Shown here: one piece after another, positions 25,940 to 35,083 of the stretch | How positions within the stretch are numbered: position 1 is the stretch's first letter | Layout: each line of letters starts with the position of its first letter | DNA from: Pseudomonas veronii | GTDB taxonomy: Bacteria > Pseudomonadota > Gammaproteobacteria > Pseudomonadales > Pseudomonadaceae | DNA: 64,000 bases | Direction: 5' to 3' | Assembly: GCF_001439695.1 (NCBI RefSeq) | Contig: NZ_JYLL01000015.1 | Span: forward strand, 62,001-126,000 | Translations under genes and position numbers: made by a program | The notes under the pieces: generated by a model | Database searches by the model: none | The model's input: only the letters and a program-made list of their open reading frames with translations | What the model was told of the DNA's origin: nothing

Positions 25940-28900
25940 ATGTCGCGCGCCAGTCCAGCCAAACCGCAGGATCACAGTTTGTCCAACGTCACGCCGCCTA
26001 CTCCCCTGCGCGCCGCTCACATAGCGCCGGGAGCGCCCCTGCACGGCACCCTCAAAGGCGCATTGGCGACGCTTGTCCTCATGTTGCTCGCGTTATTGTT
26101 CTGGCAACTGCTCGACCAACTGCAGCAGAACCAGAAAAACCAGCAGCAATACACCATCGACTACAGCGCCGACCTGGCGGAACAGATCAGCCTGAACATG
26201 GCCCTGAGCGCACAGATCGCCCTGAATCTGCTGCCGATGGTCGAGCCGCCGCGCAACGACGAACAGCAACAGGCGTTGATGCTCAGCTTGCAACGCTCTC
26301 TGCCGGAACTGCGCAGCTTCGCGCTGCTCGCCCCCAGCGGCGCGATAATCCGCGACACGGCCAAAGACAGCCAGGACAGCGACTTCCTCGAGGAACTGGT
26401 CAAGCGCAGCCATTCCCAGCCCTACTACCTGAGCAACGACAACAACGGCACCATCATTTATCTGCTGCTGCATCAGCCCAGTGGCGATTCGAAAATGTAC
26501 TGGGCGCTGCGCCTGGCGCCGAACTACCTGGCCAACCTTACCCGCCAGGATGGCCAGGGCCAGCGGCCGATGTGGGCCGTCGAGAATCGCCTGAACCACC
26601 ACGTAGTCAGCCGTGACAGCGGCATGCCGACACAATTGGCCGCCGCCCTGACCCCGGACGAGTTGAAAAAAAGCGTGCTGGTCACGCCACTGAGCAAAAG
26701 CGACTGGCAACTGCGCGGCCTCTTCGACCGTAACGCCGTGCTGGAACAATTGCTGCCGGCGTTTATCGGCAAGTGCCTGCTGGGCCTGGCCTTCTCGTTG
26801 GTACCGGTGATCGTGCTGTTGAATATGCGCCGCCGCCAGCGCCAGGTGAACGAAGGTCGGCGGCGTTATCAGGATATTTTCGAAGGCACCGGCGTGGCCC
26901 TGTGCGTGCTTGACCTGTCGGGGCTCAACGCGTTCTTCGACAAGGCCAAGATCCGCACGCGCGAGCAATTGCACGGGTGGCTGCAGGGCAACCCCGAAGC
27001 GCGTCGCCAGTTGCTCAAGGAACTGCGCGTCACCGAGGTCAACCAGGTGGCGGTGCGCCTGTTGAACGTCAGCTCGTGCGAGCAAGCCTGGGAACGCCTG
27101 ATCGATGACTGCCCACGCAACGCCACGGCCATCGGCTATCAGGTGCTCGAGGCGGTGCTGACCCAACAGAACCAGTTGGAACTGGAAATCCAGCTCAACG
27201 ATGTGCTCGGCAACAACCAATACCTGTGGCTGGTGATGCGCCTGCCGGAACAGCGCGACGACTTCAAGGCGGTGATCCTCAGCATCAGCGACATCACCAG
27301 CCGCAAGCTGATCGAACTGTCGCTGGTGGAGCGCGAAAGTTTCTGGTCGGACGTGGTGCGAACCGTGCCCGATCACCTGTATGTGCAGGATGTGATCAGC
27401 CAGCGGATGATTTTCAGCAACCACCACCTGGGCCACACCCTCGGCTACAACAAGGCCGAATTGCAGCAAATGGGCGAGTACTTCTGGGAAATCCTGCTGC
27501 ACCCCGAGGACGCCGAGCATTACCACGACTTGCGCCAGCAGCAGCGCCAGGCCGGTTATTCGAGCCAACTGCAATGCCAGTTGCGCTTTCGCCACCGCAA
27601 CAATCAATGGCGCCGCTTCGATATCCGCGAGCAAGCCCTGGCCGGGGACAAGACCGCGCAGGTCACGCGCATCATCGGCGTGGCCAAGGACATTACCGAT
27701 CAGATCGAGGCCAGCGAATCCCTGCGTGACAGCGAACAGCGCTACCGCATGCTGGCCGAAAGCATCAGCGACGTGATCTGCTCCACCGACAGCCGCCTCG
27801 CCCTCAACTACATCAGCCCCTCGGTCAACGCCGTGCTGGGCTATGACGTGGACTGGGTGTTCAAGAATGGCTGGCAGTCGATCATCGCCAACCCGCAGCA
27901 ATTGGCCGGCATCTACAGCCTGGTCGAGCAAGTCAGCCGGGCCTTGGGCGACGCCGAGGCGCTGGCCAAGCTGCGCGATGACATCCACACCCAACTGTAC
28001 CTGTTCGACTGCCTGCGCGCCGACGGGCGTAAAGTTCCGATCGAGCTGCGCCTGGTGCTGGTGTGGGACGAGCACGGCGCCTTCGAGGGCATCCTCGGCG
28101 TCGGCCGCGATATCAGCCAGCAGCGCCGCGCCGAGAAAGACCTGCGCATGGCCGCCACGGTATTCGAGCACTCCACGTCGGCGATCCTGATCACCGACCC
28201 GGCCGGCTATATCGTGCAGGCCAACGAGGCGTTCAGCCGCGTCAGTGGCTACGCCGTGGCGGACGTGCTCGACCAGTTGCCGAACATGCTCACCGTCGAC
28301 GAGCAGCAGGAAGCCCACCTGCGCTATGTGCTCAAGCAGTTGCACCAGCACAGCACCTGGGAAGGCGAAGTGTGGCTCAAGCGCCGCAACGGCGAGCATT
28401 ACCCGGCCTGGGTCGGCATTACCGCCGTGTTCGACGATGAAGGCGACCTGGCCAGCTACGTCTGCTTCTTCAGCGATATCAGCGAGCGCAAGGCCAGCGA
28501 ACAGCGCATCCACCGCCTGGCCTATTACGACGCCCTGACCCACCTGCCCAACCGCACGCTGTTCCAGGACCGCCTGCACACCGCACTGCAGTCGGCCGAA
28601 CGGCAGAAGTCGTGGGTGGTGCTGATGTTCCTCGACCTCGACCGCTTCAAACCGATCAACGACTCCCTGGGCCACGCCGCCGGCGACCGCATGCTCAAGG
28701 AGATGGCTACCCGCCTGCTCGGTTGCGTGGCCGAAGACGACACCGTGGCGCGCATGGGCGGTGACGAGTTCACCCTGCTCCTGCAGCCGCGGATCAGCCG
28801 CGAAATGGCGCTGAACCGCGCGATTCACGTGGCCGAGCAAATCCTCGCCAGCCTGGTCAGACCGTTCGTGCTGGAAGGCCGCGAGTTTTTCGTCACCGCA

Positions 28901-29830
28901 AGTATCGGCATCGCCCTCAGCCCGCAGGACGGCAACGAGCTGAGCCAGTTGATGAAAAACGCCGACACTGCGATGTATCACGCCAAGGAGCGTGGCAAGA
29001 ACAACTTCCAGTTCTACCAGGCCGACATGAACGCCAGCGCCCTGGAGCGCCTGGAGTTGGAAAGCGACCTGCGCCACGCCCTCGACCAGAACGAATTCGT
29101 GCTCTATTACCAGCCGCAATTCAGTGGCGACGGCAAACGCCTGACCGGCGCCGAAGCCTTGCTGCGCTGGCGTCACCCGCGCCGTGGCCTGGTGCCGCCA
29201 GGGGACTTCATTCCAGTGCTGGAAGAGTTGGGCCTGGTGGTGGACGTGGGCGACTGGGTGATCAGCGAAGCCTGCCGCCAGCTCAAGAGCTGGCACCAGA
29301 ACAAGGTGCGGGTGCCGAAAGTCTCGGTGAACATCTCGGCGCGGCAATTCTCCGATGGTCAGTTGGGTGAGCGCATCGCCAGCATCCTCGAGGACACCGG
29401 CCTGCCGCCGGCGTGCCTGGAGCTGGAGCTGACCGAAAGTATCCTGATGCGCGAAGTCAACGAAGCCATGCAGATCCTCGCCAGCCTGAAAAACCTCGGC
29501 CTGAGCATTGCGGTGGACGACTTCGGCACCGGTTATTCGTCGCTCAACTACCTCAAGCAATTCCCCATCGACGTGCTCAAGATCGACCGCACCTTCGTCG
29601 ACGGCCTGCCGTCCGGCGAGCAGGATGCGCAAATCGCCCGTGCGATCATCGCCATGGCCCACAGCCTCAACCTGGCGGTGATCGCCGAGGGCGTGGAGAC
29701 CCATGAGCAACTGGACTTCCTGCGCGAGCATGGCTGCGATGAGGTGCAAGGTTATCTGTTCGGGCGGCCGATGCCGCCGAATCGGTTCGCGGCGCAGTTC
29801 AGCAATGATGCGCTGTTCATGTTCGACTGA
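25940..29830 (+). CDS. morA: MorA-type membrane PAS–GGDEF–EAL protein
   Basis: A 1296-residue c-di-GMP enzyme. Membrane helices near residues 42–62 and 275–297 flank a periplasmic domain. About four PAS-type domains follow (roughly 305–860), with repeated SISDITSRK, VAKDITDQI and GRDISQQ ends. The GGDEF motif is intact (RMGGDEFTLLL, near 939) and the EAL motif is intact (TGAEALLRW, near 1070). The inhibitory RxxD site before GGDEF reads AEDD, so product feedback there is unlikely. In P. aeruginosa MorA (PA4601) has this architecture and lies beside glyA, as here; MorA controls flagella and biofilm. The ATG at 25940 lacks a good ribosome binding site. A TTG at 25979 with AGGA upstream is an alternative start. 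Confidence 0.88.
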   Translation: MSRASPAKPQDHSLSNVTPPTPLRAAHIAPGAPLHGTLKGALATLVLMLLALLFWQLLDQLQQNQKNQQQYTIDYSADLAEQISLNMALSAQIALNLLPMVEPPRNDEQQQALMLSLQRSLPELRSFALLAPSGAIIRDTAKDSQDSDFLEELVKRSHSQPYYLSNDNNGTIIYLLLHQPSGDSKMYWALRLAPNYLANLTRQDGQGQRPMWAVENRLNHHVVSRDSGMPTQLAAALTPDELKKSVLVTPLSKSDWQLRGLFDRNAVLEQLLPAFIGKCLLGLAFSLVPVIVLLNMRRRQRQVNEGRRRYQDIFEGTGVALCVLDLSGLNAFFDKAKIRTREQLHGWLQGNPEARRQLLKELRVTEVNQVAVRLLNVSSCEQAWERLIDDCPRNATAIGYQVLEAVLTQQNQLELEIQLNDVLGNNQYLWLVMRLPEQRDDFKAVILSISDITSRKLIELSLVERESFWSDVVRTVPDHLYVQDVISQRMIFSNHHLGHTLGYNKAELQQMGEYFWEILLHPEDAEHYHDLRQQQRQAGYSSQLQCQLRFRHRNNQWRRFDIREQALAGDKTAQVTRIIGVAKDITDQIEASESLRDSEQRYRMLAESISDVICSTDSRLALNYISPSVNAVLGYDVDWVFKNGWQSIIANPQQLAGIYSLVEQVSRALGDAEALAKLRDDIHTQLYLFDCLRADGRKVPIELRLVLVWDEHGAFEGILGVGRDISQQRRAEKDLRMAATVFEHSTSAILITDPAGYIVQANEAFSRVSGYAVADVLDQLPNMLTVDEQQEAHLRYVLKQLHQHSTWEGEVWLKRRNGEHYPAWVGITAVFDDEGDLASYVCFFSDISERKASEQRIHRLAYYDALTHLPNRTLFQDRLHTALQSAERQKSWVVLMFLDLDRFKPINDSLGHAAGDRMLKEMATRLLGCVAEDDTVARMGGDEFTLLLQPRISREMALNRAIHVAEQILASLVRPFVLEGREFFVTASIGIALSPQDGNELSQLMKNADTAMYHAKERGKNNFQFYQADMNASALERLELESDLRHALDQNEFVLYYQPQFSGDGKRLTGAEALLRWRHPRRGLVPPGDFIPVLEELGLVVDVGDWVISEACRQLKSWHQNKVRVPKVSVNISARQFSDGQLGERIASILEDTGLPPACLELELTESILMREVNEAMQILASLKNLGLSIAVDDFGTGYSSLNYLKQFPIDVLKIDRTFVDGLPSGEQDAQIARAIIAMAHSLNLAVIAEGVETHEQLDFLREHGCDEVQGYLFGRPMPPNRFAAQFSNDALFMFD

Positions 29831-29843
29831 GAGTTTGTGGTGA

Positions 29844-29956
29844 AGCCGGCGGCCTCATCGGGAGCACGTCGAATCGTCGCACCGCCCCTCCCACACTTCG
29901 ATTTGTGAATACATTCAAATGTGGGAGGGAGCTTGCTCCCGATGGCGGCGGCACAG
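29844..29956. repeat. REPIN, GTGGGAGG type, chimeric left arm
   Basis: Two inverted arms: CTCATCGGGAGCA…CCCTCCCACAC and AAATGTGGGAGGGAGCTTGCTCCCGATGG. The left arm carries an extra segment (GTCGAATCGTCGCACC) between its two halves. It sits between morA and glyA. Confidence 0.75.
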
Positions 29957-30072
29957 TCCCCCCCGCCAGATGAACACCACTTGTCCGCGACATGACGTCC
30001 TTTCATATGCCATCTAAAACCCATTAGGTTAGAATGCCTTCCTTTTCTGCCCCCCGATCCTTGAGGACCGCC

Positions 30073-31326
30073 ATGTTCAGCCGTGATTTGACCATTGCCA
30101 AGTACGACGCCGATCTCTTCGCCGCCATGGAGCAAGAAGCCGTGCGCCAGGAAGAGCACATTGAGCTGATCGCTTCGGAAAACTACACCAGCCCTGCGGT
30201 AATGGAGGCTCAAGGTTCGGTTCTGACCAACAAATACGCCGAAGGCTACCCAGGCAAGCGCTACTACGGCGGCTGCGAATACGTCGACGTGGTTGAGCAA
30301 CTGGCCATCGACCGCGCCAAGCAACTGTTCGGCGCCGACTACGCCAACGTCCAGCCACACGCCGGCTCCCAAGCCAACAGCGCCGTGTACCTGGCCCTGC
30401 TGCAAGGCGGCGACACCATCCTGGGCATGAGCCTGGCCCACGGCGGTCACCTGACCCACGGCGCCAGCGTTTCGTCCTCCGGCAAGCTGTACAACGCCGT
30501 TCAATACGGTATCGATGCCAACGGCCTGATCGACTACGACGAAGTCGAGCGCCTGGCGGTCGAGCACAAGCCAAAAATGATCGTGGCCGGTTTCTCTGCC
30601 TACTCGCAGATCCTCGACTTCCCACGTTTCCGCGCCATCGCCGACAAAGTGGGCGCGTACCTGTTCGTCGACATGGCCCACGTGGCCGGTCTGGTCGCCG
30701 CTGGCGTCTACCCGAACCCGGTGCCGTTCGCTGACGTGGTCACCACCACCACCCACAAGACCCTGCGCGGTCCGCGTGGCGGCCTGATCCTGGCGCGCGC
30801 CAACGCCGAGATCGAGAAGAAGCTCAACTCTGCGGTATTCCCAGGCTCCCAAGGCGGCCCGCTGGAACACGTGATCGCCGCCAAAGCGGTCTGCTTCAAA
30901 GAAGCCCTGCAGCCTGAGTTCAAGACTTACCAGCAACAAGTGGTGAAAAACGCCAAGGCCATGGCCGAAGTGTTTATCGCACGCGGTTTTGACGTGGTAT
31001 CCGGTGGGACTGAAAACCACCTGTTCCTGCTGTCGCTGATCAAGCAGGACATCTCCGGTAAAGATGCTGACGCTGCCCTGGGCAAAGCCTTCATCACCGT
31101 GAACAAAAACTCCGTGCCGAACGACCCACGTTCGCCGTTCGTCACCTCGGGCCTGCGTTTCGGCACCCCGGCCGTGACCACTCGTGGCTTCAAGGAAGCA
31201 GAGTGCAAGGAACTGGCCGGCTGGATCTGCGACATCCTGGCTGACCTGAACAACGACGCCGTGATCGACGCGGTCCGTGAGAAGGTCAAGGCCATCTGCA
31301 AAAAGCTGCCGGTGTACGGCGCTTGA
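30073..31326 (+). CDS. glyA: Serine hydroxymethyltransferase
   Basis: A 417-residue PLP enzyme that interconverts serine and glycine with tetrahydrofolate and supplies one-carbon units. The PLP lysine is in TTTHKTLRGPRGG and the N-terminal signature is EHIELIASENYTSPAV. The start at 30073 (MFSRDLTIAKYD) has GAGGA upstream; an in-frame ATG at 30034 would add 13 unlikely residues. Pseudomonas usually has more than one glyA copy, so the allele number is uncertain. It ends in a strong terminator and a REPIN. Confidence 0.97.
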   Translation: MFSRDLTIAKYDADLFAAMEQEAVRQEEHIELIASENYTSPAVMEAQGSVLTNKYAEGYPGKRYYGGCEYVDVVEQLAIDRAKQLFGADYANVQPHAGSQANSAVYLALLQGGDTILGMSLAHGGHLTHGASVSSSGKLYNAVQYGIDANGLIDYDEVERLAVEHKPKMIVAGFSAYSQILDFPRFRAIADKVGAYLFVDMAHVAGLVAAGVYPNPVPFADVVTTTTHKTLRGPRGGLILARANAEIEKKLNSAVFPGSQGGPLEHVIAAKAVCFKEALQPEFKTYQQQVVKNAKAMAEVFIARGFDVVSGGTENHLFLLSLIKQDISGKDADAALGKAFITVNKNSVPNDPRSPFVTSGLRFGTPAVTTRGFKEAECKELAGWICDILADLNNDAVIDAVREKVKAICKKLPVYGA

Positions 31327-31342
31327 TTGCAGTTGCTTGAAT

Positions 31343-31373
31343 AAAAAGCCCGGCTCTTGAGCCGGGCTTTTTT
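31343..31373 (+). terminator. Terminator after glyA
   Basis: An AAGCCCGGCTC / GAGCCGGGCTT stem with a TT loop, followed by TTTTTTA. The A-rich left flank suggests it could work for both strands. Confidence 0.92.
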
Positions 31374-31383
31374 ATGCTTGTTC

Positions 31384-31514
31384 CAACTTGAAATGCGATC
31401 AAATGTGGGAGGGGGCTTGCCCCCGATGGCGGTGGGTCAGTCGACACATGTATGGCTGACACACAGCTATCGGGGGCAAGCCCCCTCCCACATTTTTGAT
31501 CGCATTTCCAAGTT
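31384..31514. repeat. REPIN, GTGGGAGGGGG type, near-perfect long palindrome
   Basis: Two arms of about 45 bases (AACTTGAAATGCGATCAAA then TGTGGGAGGGGGCTTGCCCCC, mirrored) around a short unique centre. The right outer arm runs into the stop codon of the yjiA-like gene. The symmetry extends past the repeat core on both sides. Confidence 0.85.
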
Positions 31515-32472
31515 AGGCTTGATAGACCTTCGCAAAACCCTCGCGAATCTTGTCTTCCGGCAACTCATCGGCAATAAACACGATCACACTCTCCCGCGTT
31601 TCGCCCTCGGCCCATTCGGTATCCCAATCGAAACCGTAGAGCTTCAGCACGCCCTGGAACACCATGCGCCGATCGTCGCCGGCGATGTTCAGCACGCCCT
31701 TGTAGCGCAGCAGTTGCTTGCCGTGGTCTTCCAACAACTCGTCCATGAACTCGCTGAGGCGGTCGATATCCAGCGGCTGTTCGGTGCGCAGCACCAGGCT
31801 GGAGATGCGGTCGATGGACGGCGCAGCGCTGACCGGGCGCAGGTTCATGCCGGCGTTGAGGTTGAAGCCGCGCACGTCGAGCAGCTCGGCCAGGTCGATG
31901 GCGCCGTGGTCGACCACGCGAATCGGCGCGCGGCGGTTGATGCGGGTCAGGCGCTGGCTGAGGGCATCGAAGCTGGCGTCGTCCACCAGGTCGCGCTTGC
32001 TCACCAGCAGGCGGTCGGCAAACCCGATCTGTGCCTGGGCGATGGTTTGGGTCAGGTGGTGCTCGGCGTGGGCCGCGTCCACCAGGGTGATGATGCCGTC
32101 GAGGATGTAGCGCTCGCGCAGCTCTTCATCGATGAAAAAGGTCTGGGCCACGGGGGCCGGGTCGGCCAGGCCGGTGCATTCGATCACCAGGCGGTCGAAG
32201 GCGATTTCGCCGCTGTCGAGACGCTCCAGCAACAGATACAGGGCTTTGGTCAGGTCGGTGTGGATGGTGCAACACACACAGCCGTTGGACAGGGTCATGA
32301 CTTGCACGGGCTCGTTGCCCAATAGCTGGGTGTCGATACCGGCGTCGCTGAATTCGTTTTCGATCACGGCGATTTTCAAGCCGTGCTCGGCTTTGAGCAG
32401 GTGACGCAGCAACGTGGTCTTGCCGGCGCCGAGGAAGCCACTGAGGACCGTGACGGGAATGGGAGAGGACAA
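31513..32472 (-). CDS. yjiA: CobW/YjiA-type metal-linked GTPase
   Basis: A 319-residue COG0523 GTPase: Walker A GFLGAGKTTLL right at the N-terminus, the metal-binding CxCC motif (NGCVCC), and ECTGLADPAP. These proteins use GTP to deliver or handle a metal such as zinc. The frame is open back to 32541, but that extension reads through a REPIN. I choose TTG at 32472 (SSPIPVTVLSG), which has AGGAG 9 bases upstream. Gene order cstA/btsT–yjiX–yjiA is the same as in the E. coli yjiY–yjiX–yjiA operon, although a REPIN separates this gene from yjiX here. Confidence 0.88.
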   Translation of the reverse strand: MSSPIPVTVLSGFLGAGKTTLLRHLLKAEHGLKIAVIENEFSDAGIDTQLLGNEPVQVMTLSNGCVCCTIHTDLTKALYLLLERLDSGEIAFDRLVIECTGLADPAPVAQTFFIDEELRERYILDGIITLVDAAHAEHHLTQTIAQAQIGFADRLLVSKRDLVDDASFDALSQRLTRINRRAPIRVVDHGAIDLAELLDVRGFNLNAGMNLRPVSAAPSIDRISSLVLRTEQPLDIDRLSEFMDELLEDHGKQLLRYKGVLNIAGDDRRMVFQGVLKLYGFDWDTEWAEGETRESVIVFIADELPEDKIREGFAKVYQA

Positions 32473-32508
32473 AGACAGTTCTCCTGAAAATGGGGAGGTA
32501 AAAACAAC

Positions 32509-32610
32509 TGTAGGAGCGCGCTTGCTCGCGAAGAACGTCAACGATAACCCGTGCTATCTGGATGCACGTGGTGTCCTTGCGTTGTTCGCGAGCAAGCTCG
32601 CTCCTACAGG
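32509..32610. repeat. REPIN, GTAGGAGCGAGC type
   Basis: Inverted arms CTGTAGGAGCGCGCTTGCTCGCGAA and TTCGCGAGCAAGCTCGCTCCTACAG around a centre with ACGTCAACGATAACCCG. It lies inside the cstA–yjiX–yjiA operon, between yjiX and yjiA. Confidence 0.88.
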
Positions 32611-32628
32611 TAAAGCGGTTTTACCAAC

Positions 32629-32826
32629 TTAACAGCACTTGGGCCCACCCTTGCCGCCGTAACGGGCTTCCTGGCGTTCCCGGAAGAACGTCTTGTAGTC
32701 CATCATCGGCTTGTCCGGGTGTTTGGTTTGCATATGCTCGACGTAAGTGTCGTAGTCGGGCATGCCGACCATCAGGCGCGCGGCCTGACCGAGGTATTTA
32801 CCGAGGCGACTGATGTCATTGAACAT
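32629..32826 (-). CDS. yjiX: YbdD/YjiX family small protein
   Basis: A 65-residue protein with the family features MPDYDTYVEHMQTKHPDKP and the C-terminal GGKGGPKCC. YbdD/YjiX proteins always follow CstA/BtsT-type transporter genes and are thought to support transport. It starts 15 bases after the cstA stop. Confidence 0.93.
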   Translation of the reverse strand: MFNDISRLGKYLGQAARLMVGMPDYDTYVEHMQTKHPDKPMMDYKTFFRERQEARYGGKGGPKCC

Positions 32827-32841
32827 GGCTGCAATCCTCGA

Positions 32842-34908
32842 TCATGCGTCCGGTACGGCCTGGAACGGGGCTTCTTTATCCGTGCGCTCTTTGTTGCCCC
32901 AGGCGGCGACGCCGACTTTGAGCGCATAGAACAGGATACTGAAGACCACGAACAGGAACAGCGCCGTCAGCGTTGCGTTGGTGTAGGCGTTCCAGATCAC
33001 ATGCTGCATCTGGTCGATGCTCTTGGCCGGGGCGAGGATCTGGCCGTTGGCCAGCGCATCGCTGTACTTCTTCGCCAGCGACAGGAAGCCGATCGCCGGG
33101 TTGGCGTCGAACAGCTTGATGAAGCCCGCCGTGGTGGTGCAGATCAGCAGCCAGACGGCCGGCAGCATGGTCACCCAGATGTAGCGTTGGCGCTTCATTT
33201 TGATCAGCACGACGGTCGCCAGCATCAGCGCGATACCTGCCAGCATCTGGTTGGAGATACCGAACAGCGGCCACAAGGTGTTGATGCCGCCCAGCGGGTC
33301 GATCACGCCTTGATACAACAGGTAACCCCACATCGCCACACAACCGGCGGTCGCGATCAGGTTGGCCGTCCAGGACTCGGTGCGCTTGAGCGCCGGCACG
33401 AAGGAGCCCAGCAGGTCCTGCAGCATGAAGCGCCCGGCACGGGTACCGGCGTCGACAGCCGTCAGGATGAACAGCGCTTCGAACAGGATCGCAAAGTGGT
33501 ACCAGAACGCCATGGTGTTTTCACCCGGCAGCACACTGTGCAGGATCTGCGCGATACCCACCGCGAGCGTCGGCGCACCGCCGGCACGAGCCAGCACGGT
33601 GGTTTCGCCGATGTCATGGGCAACGGCCGACAGCGCCTCAGGCGTAATCGCAAAGCCCCAGCTGCTGACGGTTTGAGCGACGGTGACCACGTCCGAGCCG
33701 ACGATCGCCGCCGGGCTGTTCATGGCGAAGTACACACCCGGCTCGATCACCGAAGCGGCAACCATTGCCATGATGGCCACGAACGACTCCATCAACATGC
33801 CGCCATACCCGATGTACCGGGCGTGGCCTTCACTGGCCAGCAACTTCGGCGTGGTGCCCGAAGCGATCAGCGCGTGGAAGCCCGAGACCGCACCGCAGGC
33901 AATGGTGATGAACAGGAACGGGAACAGACCGCCCTTCCACACCGGGCCGGTGCCATCGATGAACTGGGTCAGCGCCGGCATTTTCAGGTCGGGCATGGTC
34001 ACCAGGATACCGATGGCCAAGGCGACGATAGTGCCGATTTTGAGGAAGGTGGACAGGTAGTCACGCGGGGCCAGGATCAGCCACACCGGCAGTACCGCCG
34101 CGACGAAACCGTAGCCGATCAGCATCCAGGTGATCTGGATGCCGGTGAAACTGAAGACCTTGGCCCAGACCGGGTCGGCGGCAATCTGCCCGCCCAGCCA
34201 GATCGAACCGAGCAACAACAACACGCCGACGATCGAAATTTCACCGATGCGGCCCGGGCGGATGTAGCGCATGTAGATGCCCATGAACATCGCGATCGGG
34301 ATGGTCGCCATCACCGTGAAGATGCCCCACGGGCTTTCGGCCAGGGCCTTGACCACGATCAGCGCCAGCACCGCGAGGATGATGATCATGATCAGGAAGC
34401 AGCCGAACAGCGCGATGGTCCCGGGAATGCGGCCCATCTCTTCGCGGACCATATCCCCCAGGGAACGGCCGTTACGACGGGTAGACAGGAACAGCACCAT
34501 GAAGTCCTGCACCGCACCGGCCAGTACCACGCCGGCGATCAGCCACAGGGTTCCGGGCAGATAACCCATTTGCGCCGCCAGCACCGGGCCGACCAAGGGG
34601 CCTGCACCGGCAATCGCCGCAAAGTGGTGACCGAAAAGGATGTGTTTGTTGGTCGGTACGAAGTCCAGACCGTCGTTATTGACCACTGCGGGGGTGGCCC
34701 GTCGTGGATCGAGTTGCATCACGTTGTTGGCGATGAACAGACTGTAGTAGCGATAGGCGACCAGATAGATCGCCACTGCTGCGACGACGATCCACAAGGC
34801 ATTGATCGCCTCGCCGCGGCGCAAGGCCACTACGCCCAGAGCGCACGCACCTACTATGGCCAGTACCAGCCAGGGTAAGTGGCGTAGCAGGCTATTATTA
34901 TTTTTCAT
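32842..34908 (-). CDS. cstA: CstA/BtsT family pyruvate/peptide transporter
   Basis: A 688-residue protein with about 18 membrane helices. CstA-family signatures include PTNKHILFGHHFAAIAGAGPLVGPVLAAQ and a long C-terminal half with IAQILHSVLPGENTMAFWYHF. Family members import pyruvate (BtsT, CstA) and perhaps peptides under carbon limitation. The ATG at 34908 is followed at once by AAA AAT AAT AAT, a perfect CA motif. It heads the cstA–yjiX–yjiA operon. BtsT or CstA naming cannot be settled from sequence alone. Confidence 0.92.
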   Translation of the reverse strand: MKNNNSLLRHLPWLVLAIVGACALGVVALRRGEAINALWIVVAAVAIYLVAYRYYSLFIANNVMQLDPRRATPAVVNNDGLDFVPTNKHILFGHHFAAIAGAGPLVGPVLAAQMGYLPGTLWLIAGVVLAGAVQDFMVLFLSTRRNGRSLGDMVREEMGRIPGTIALFGCFLIMIIILAVLALIVVKALAESPWGIFTVMATIPIAMFMGIYMRYIRPGRIGEISIVGVLLLLGSIWLGGQIAADPVWAKVFSFTGIQITWMLIGYGFVAAVLPVWLILAPRDYLSTFLKIGTIVALAIGILVTMPDLKMPALTQFIDGTGPVWKGGLFPFLFITIACGAVSGFHALIASGTTPKLLASEGHARYIGYGGMLMESFVAIMAMVAASVIEPGVYFAMNSPAAIVGSDVVTVAQTVSSWGFAITPEALSAVAHDIGETTVLARAGGAPTLAVGIAQILHSVLPGENTMAFWYHFAILFEALFILTAVDAGTRAGRFMLQDLLGSFVPALKRTESWTANLIATAGCVAMWGYLLYQGVIDPLGGINTLWPLFGISNQMLAGIALMLATVVLIKMKRQRYIWVTMLPAVWLLICTTTAGFIKLFDANPAIGFLSLAKKYSDALANGQILAPAKSIDQMQHVIWNAYTNATLTALFLFVVFSILFYALKVGVAAWGNKERTDKEAPFQAVPDA
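34894..34905 (-). promoter_or_regulatory. Candidate Hfq/Crc CA motif at cstA codons 2–5
   Basis: The minus-strand message reads AAA-AAT-AAT-AAT right after the start codon, matching AANAANAANAAN. This position suits Hfq/Crc blocking of initiation, consistent with carbon catabolite repression of a carbon-starvation transporter. Confidence 0.5.
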
Positions 34909-35083
34909 TTTTTGTATTCCAGCCAGGGTGGACAGAAAGGACAACCAGCTCGAGTTTAGCGCTACTGGCCTTAAAGGCCAGCCCCCTACGTTGGTCTAGA
35001 GCCTTCCCATGGCAAAAAAAGCAGAAATAAAGCCTCAATAATGGCGTAGGGCTACAATCCCTTCATCCACAGAGGGTTTCACC

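Noticed and set aside
26093..29749. A 1218-codon open frame on the minus strand opposite morA
   Set aside because: It is a shadow of a high-GC gene. Its composition (Gly, His, Gln, Val, Ala-rich without domains) is that of an antisense frame, and the plus-strand protein has clear PAS, GGDEF and EAL motifs.
31513..32541. Longer yjiA reading frame starting at 32541
   Set aside because: The extra N-terminal codons read through a REPIN arm and lack a ribosome binding site; the GTPase P-loop starts right after the TTG at 32472.
32719..34878. A 719-codon open frame on the plus strand opposite cstA
   Set aside because: Composition is dominated by Arg, Gln, His and Asp as expected for an antisense frame; the minus-strand transporter is unmistakable.
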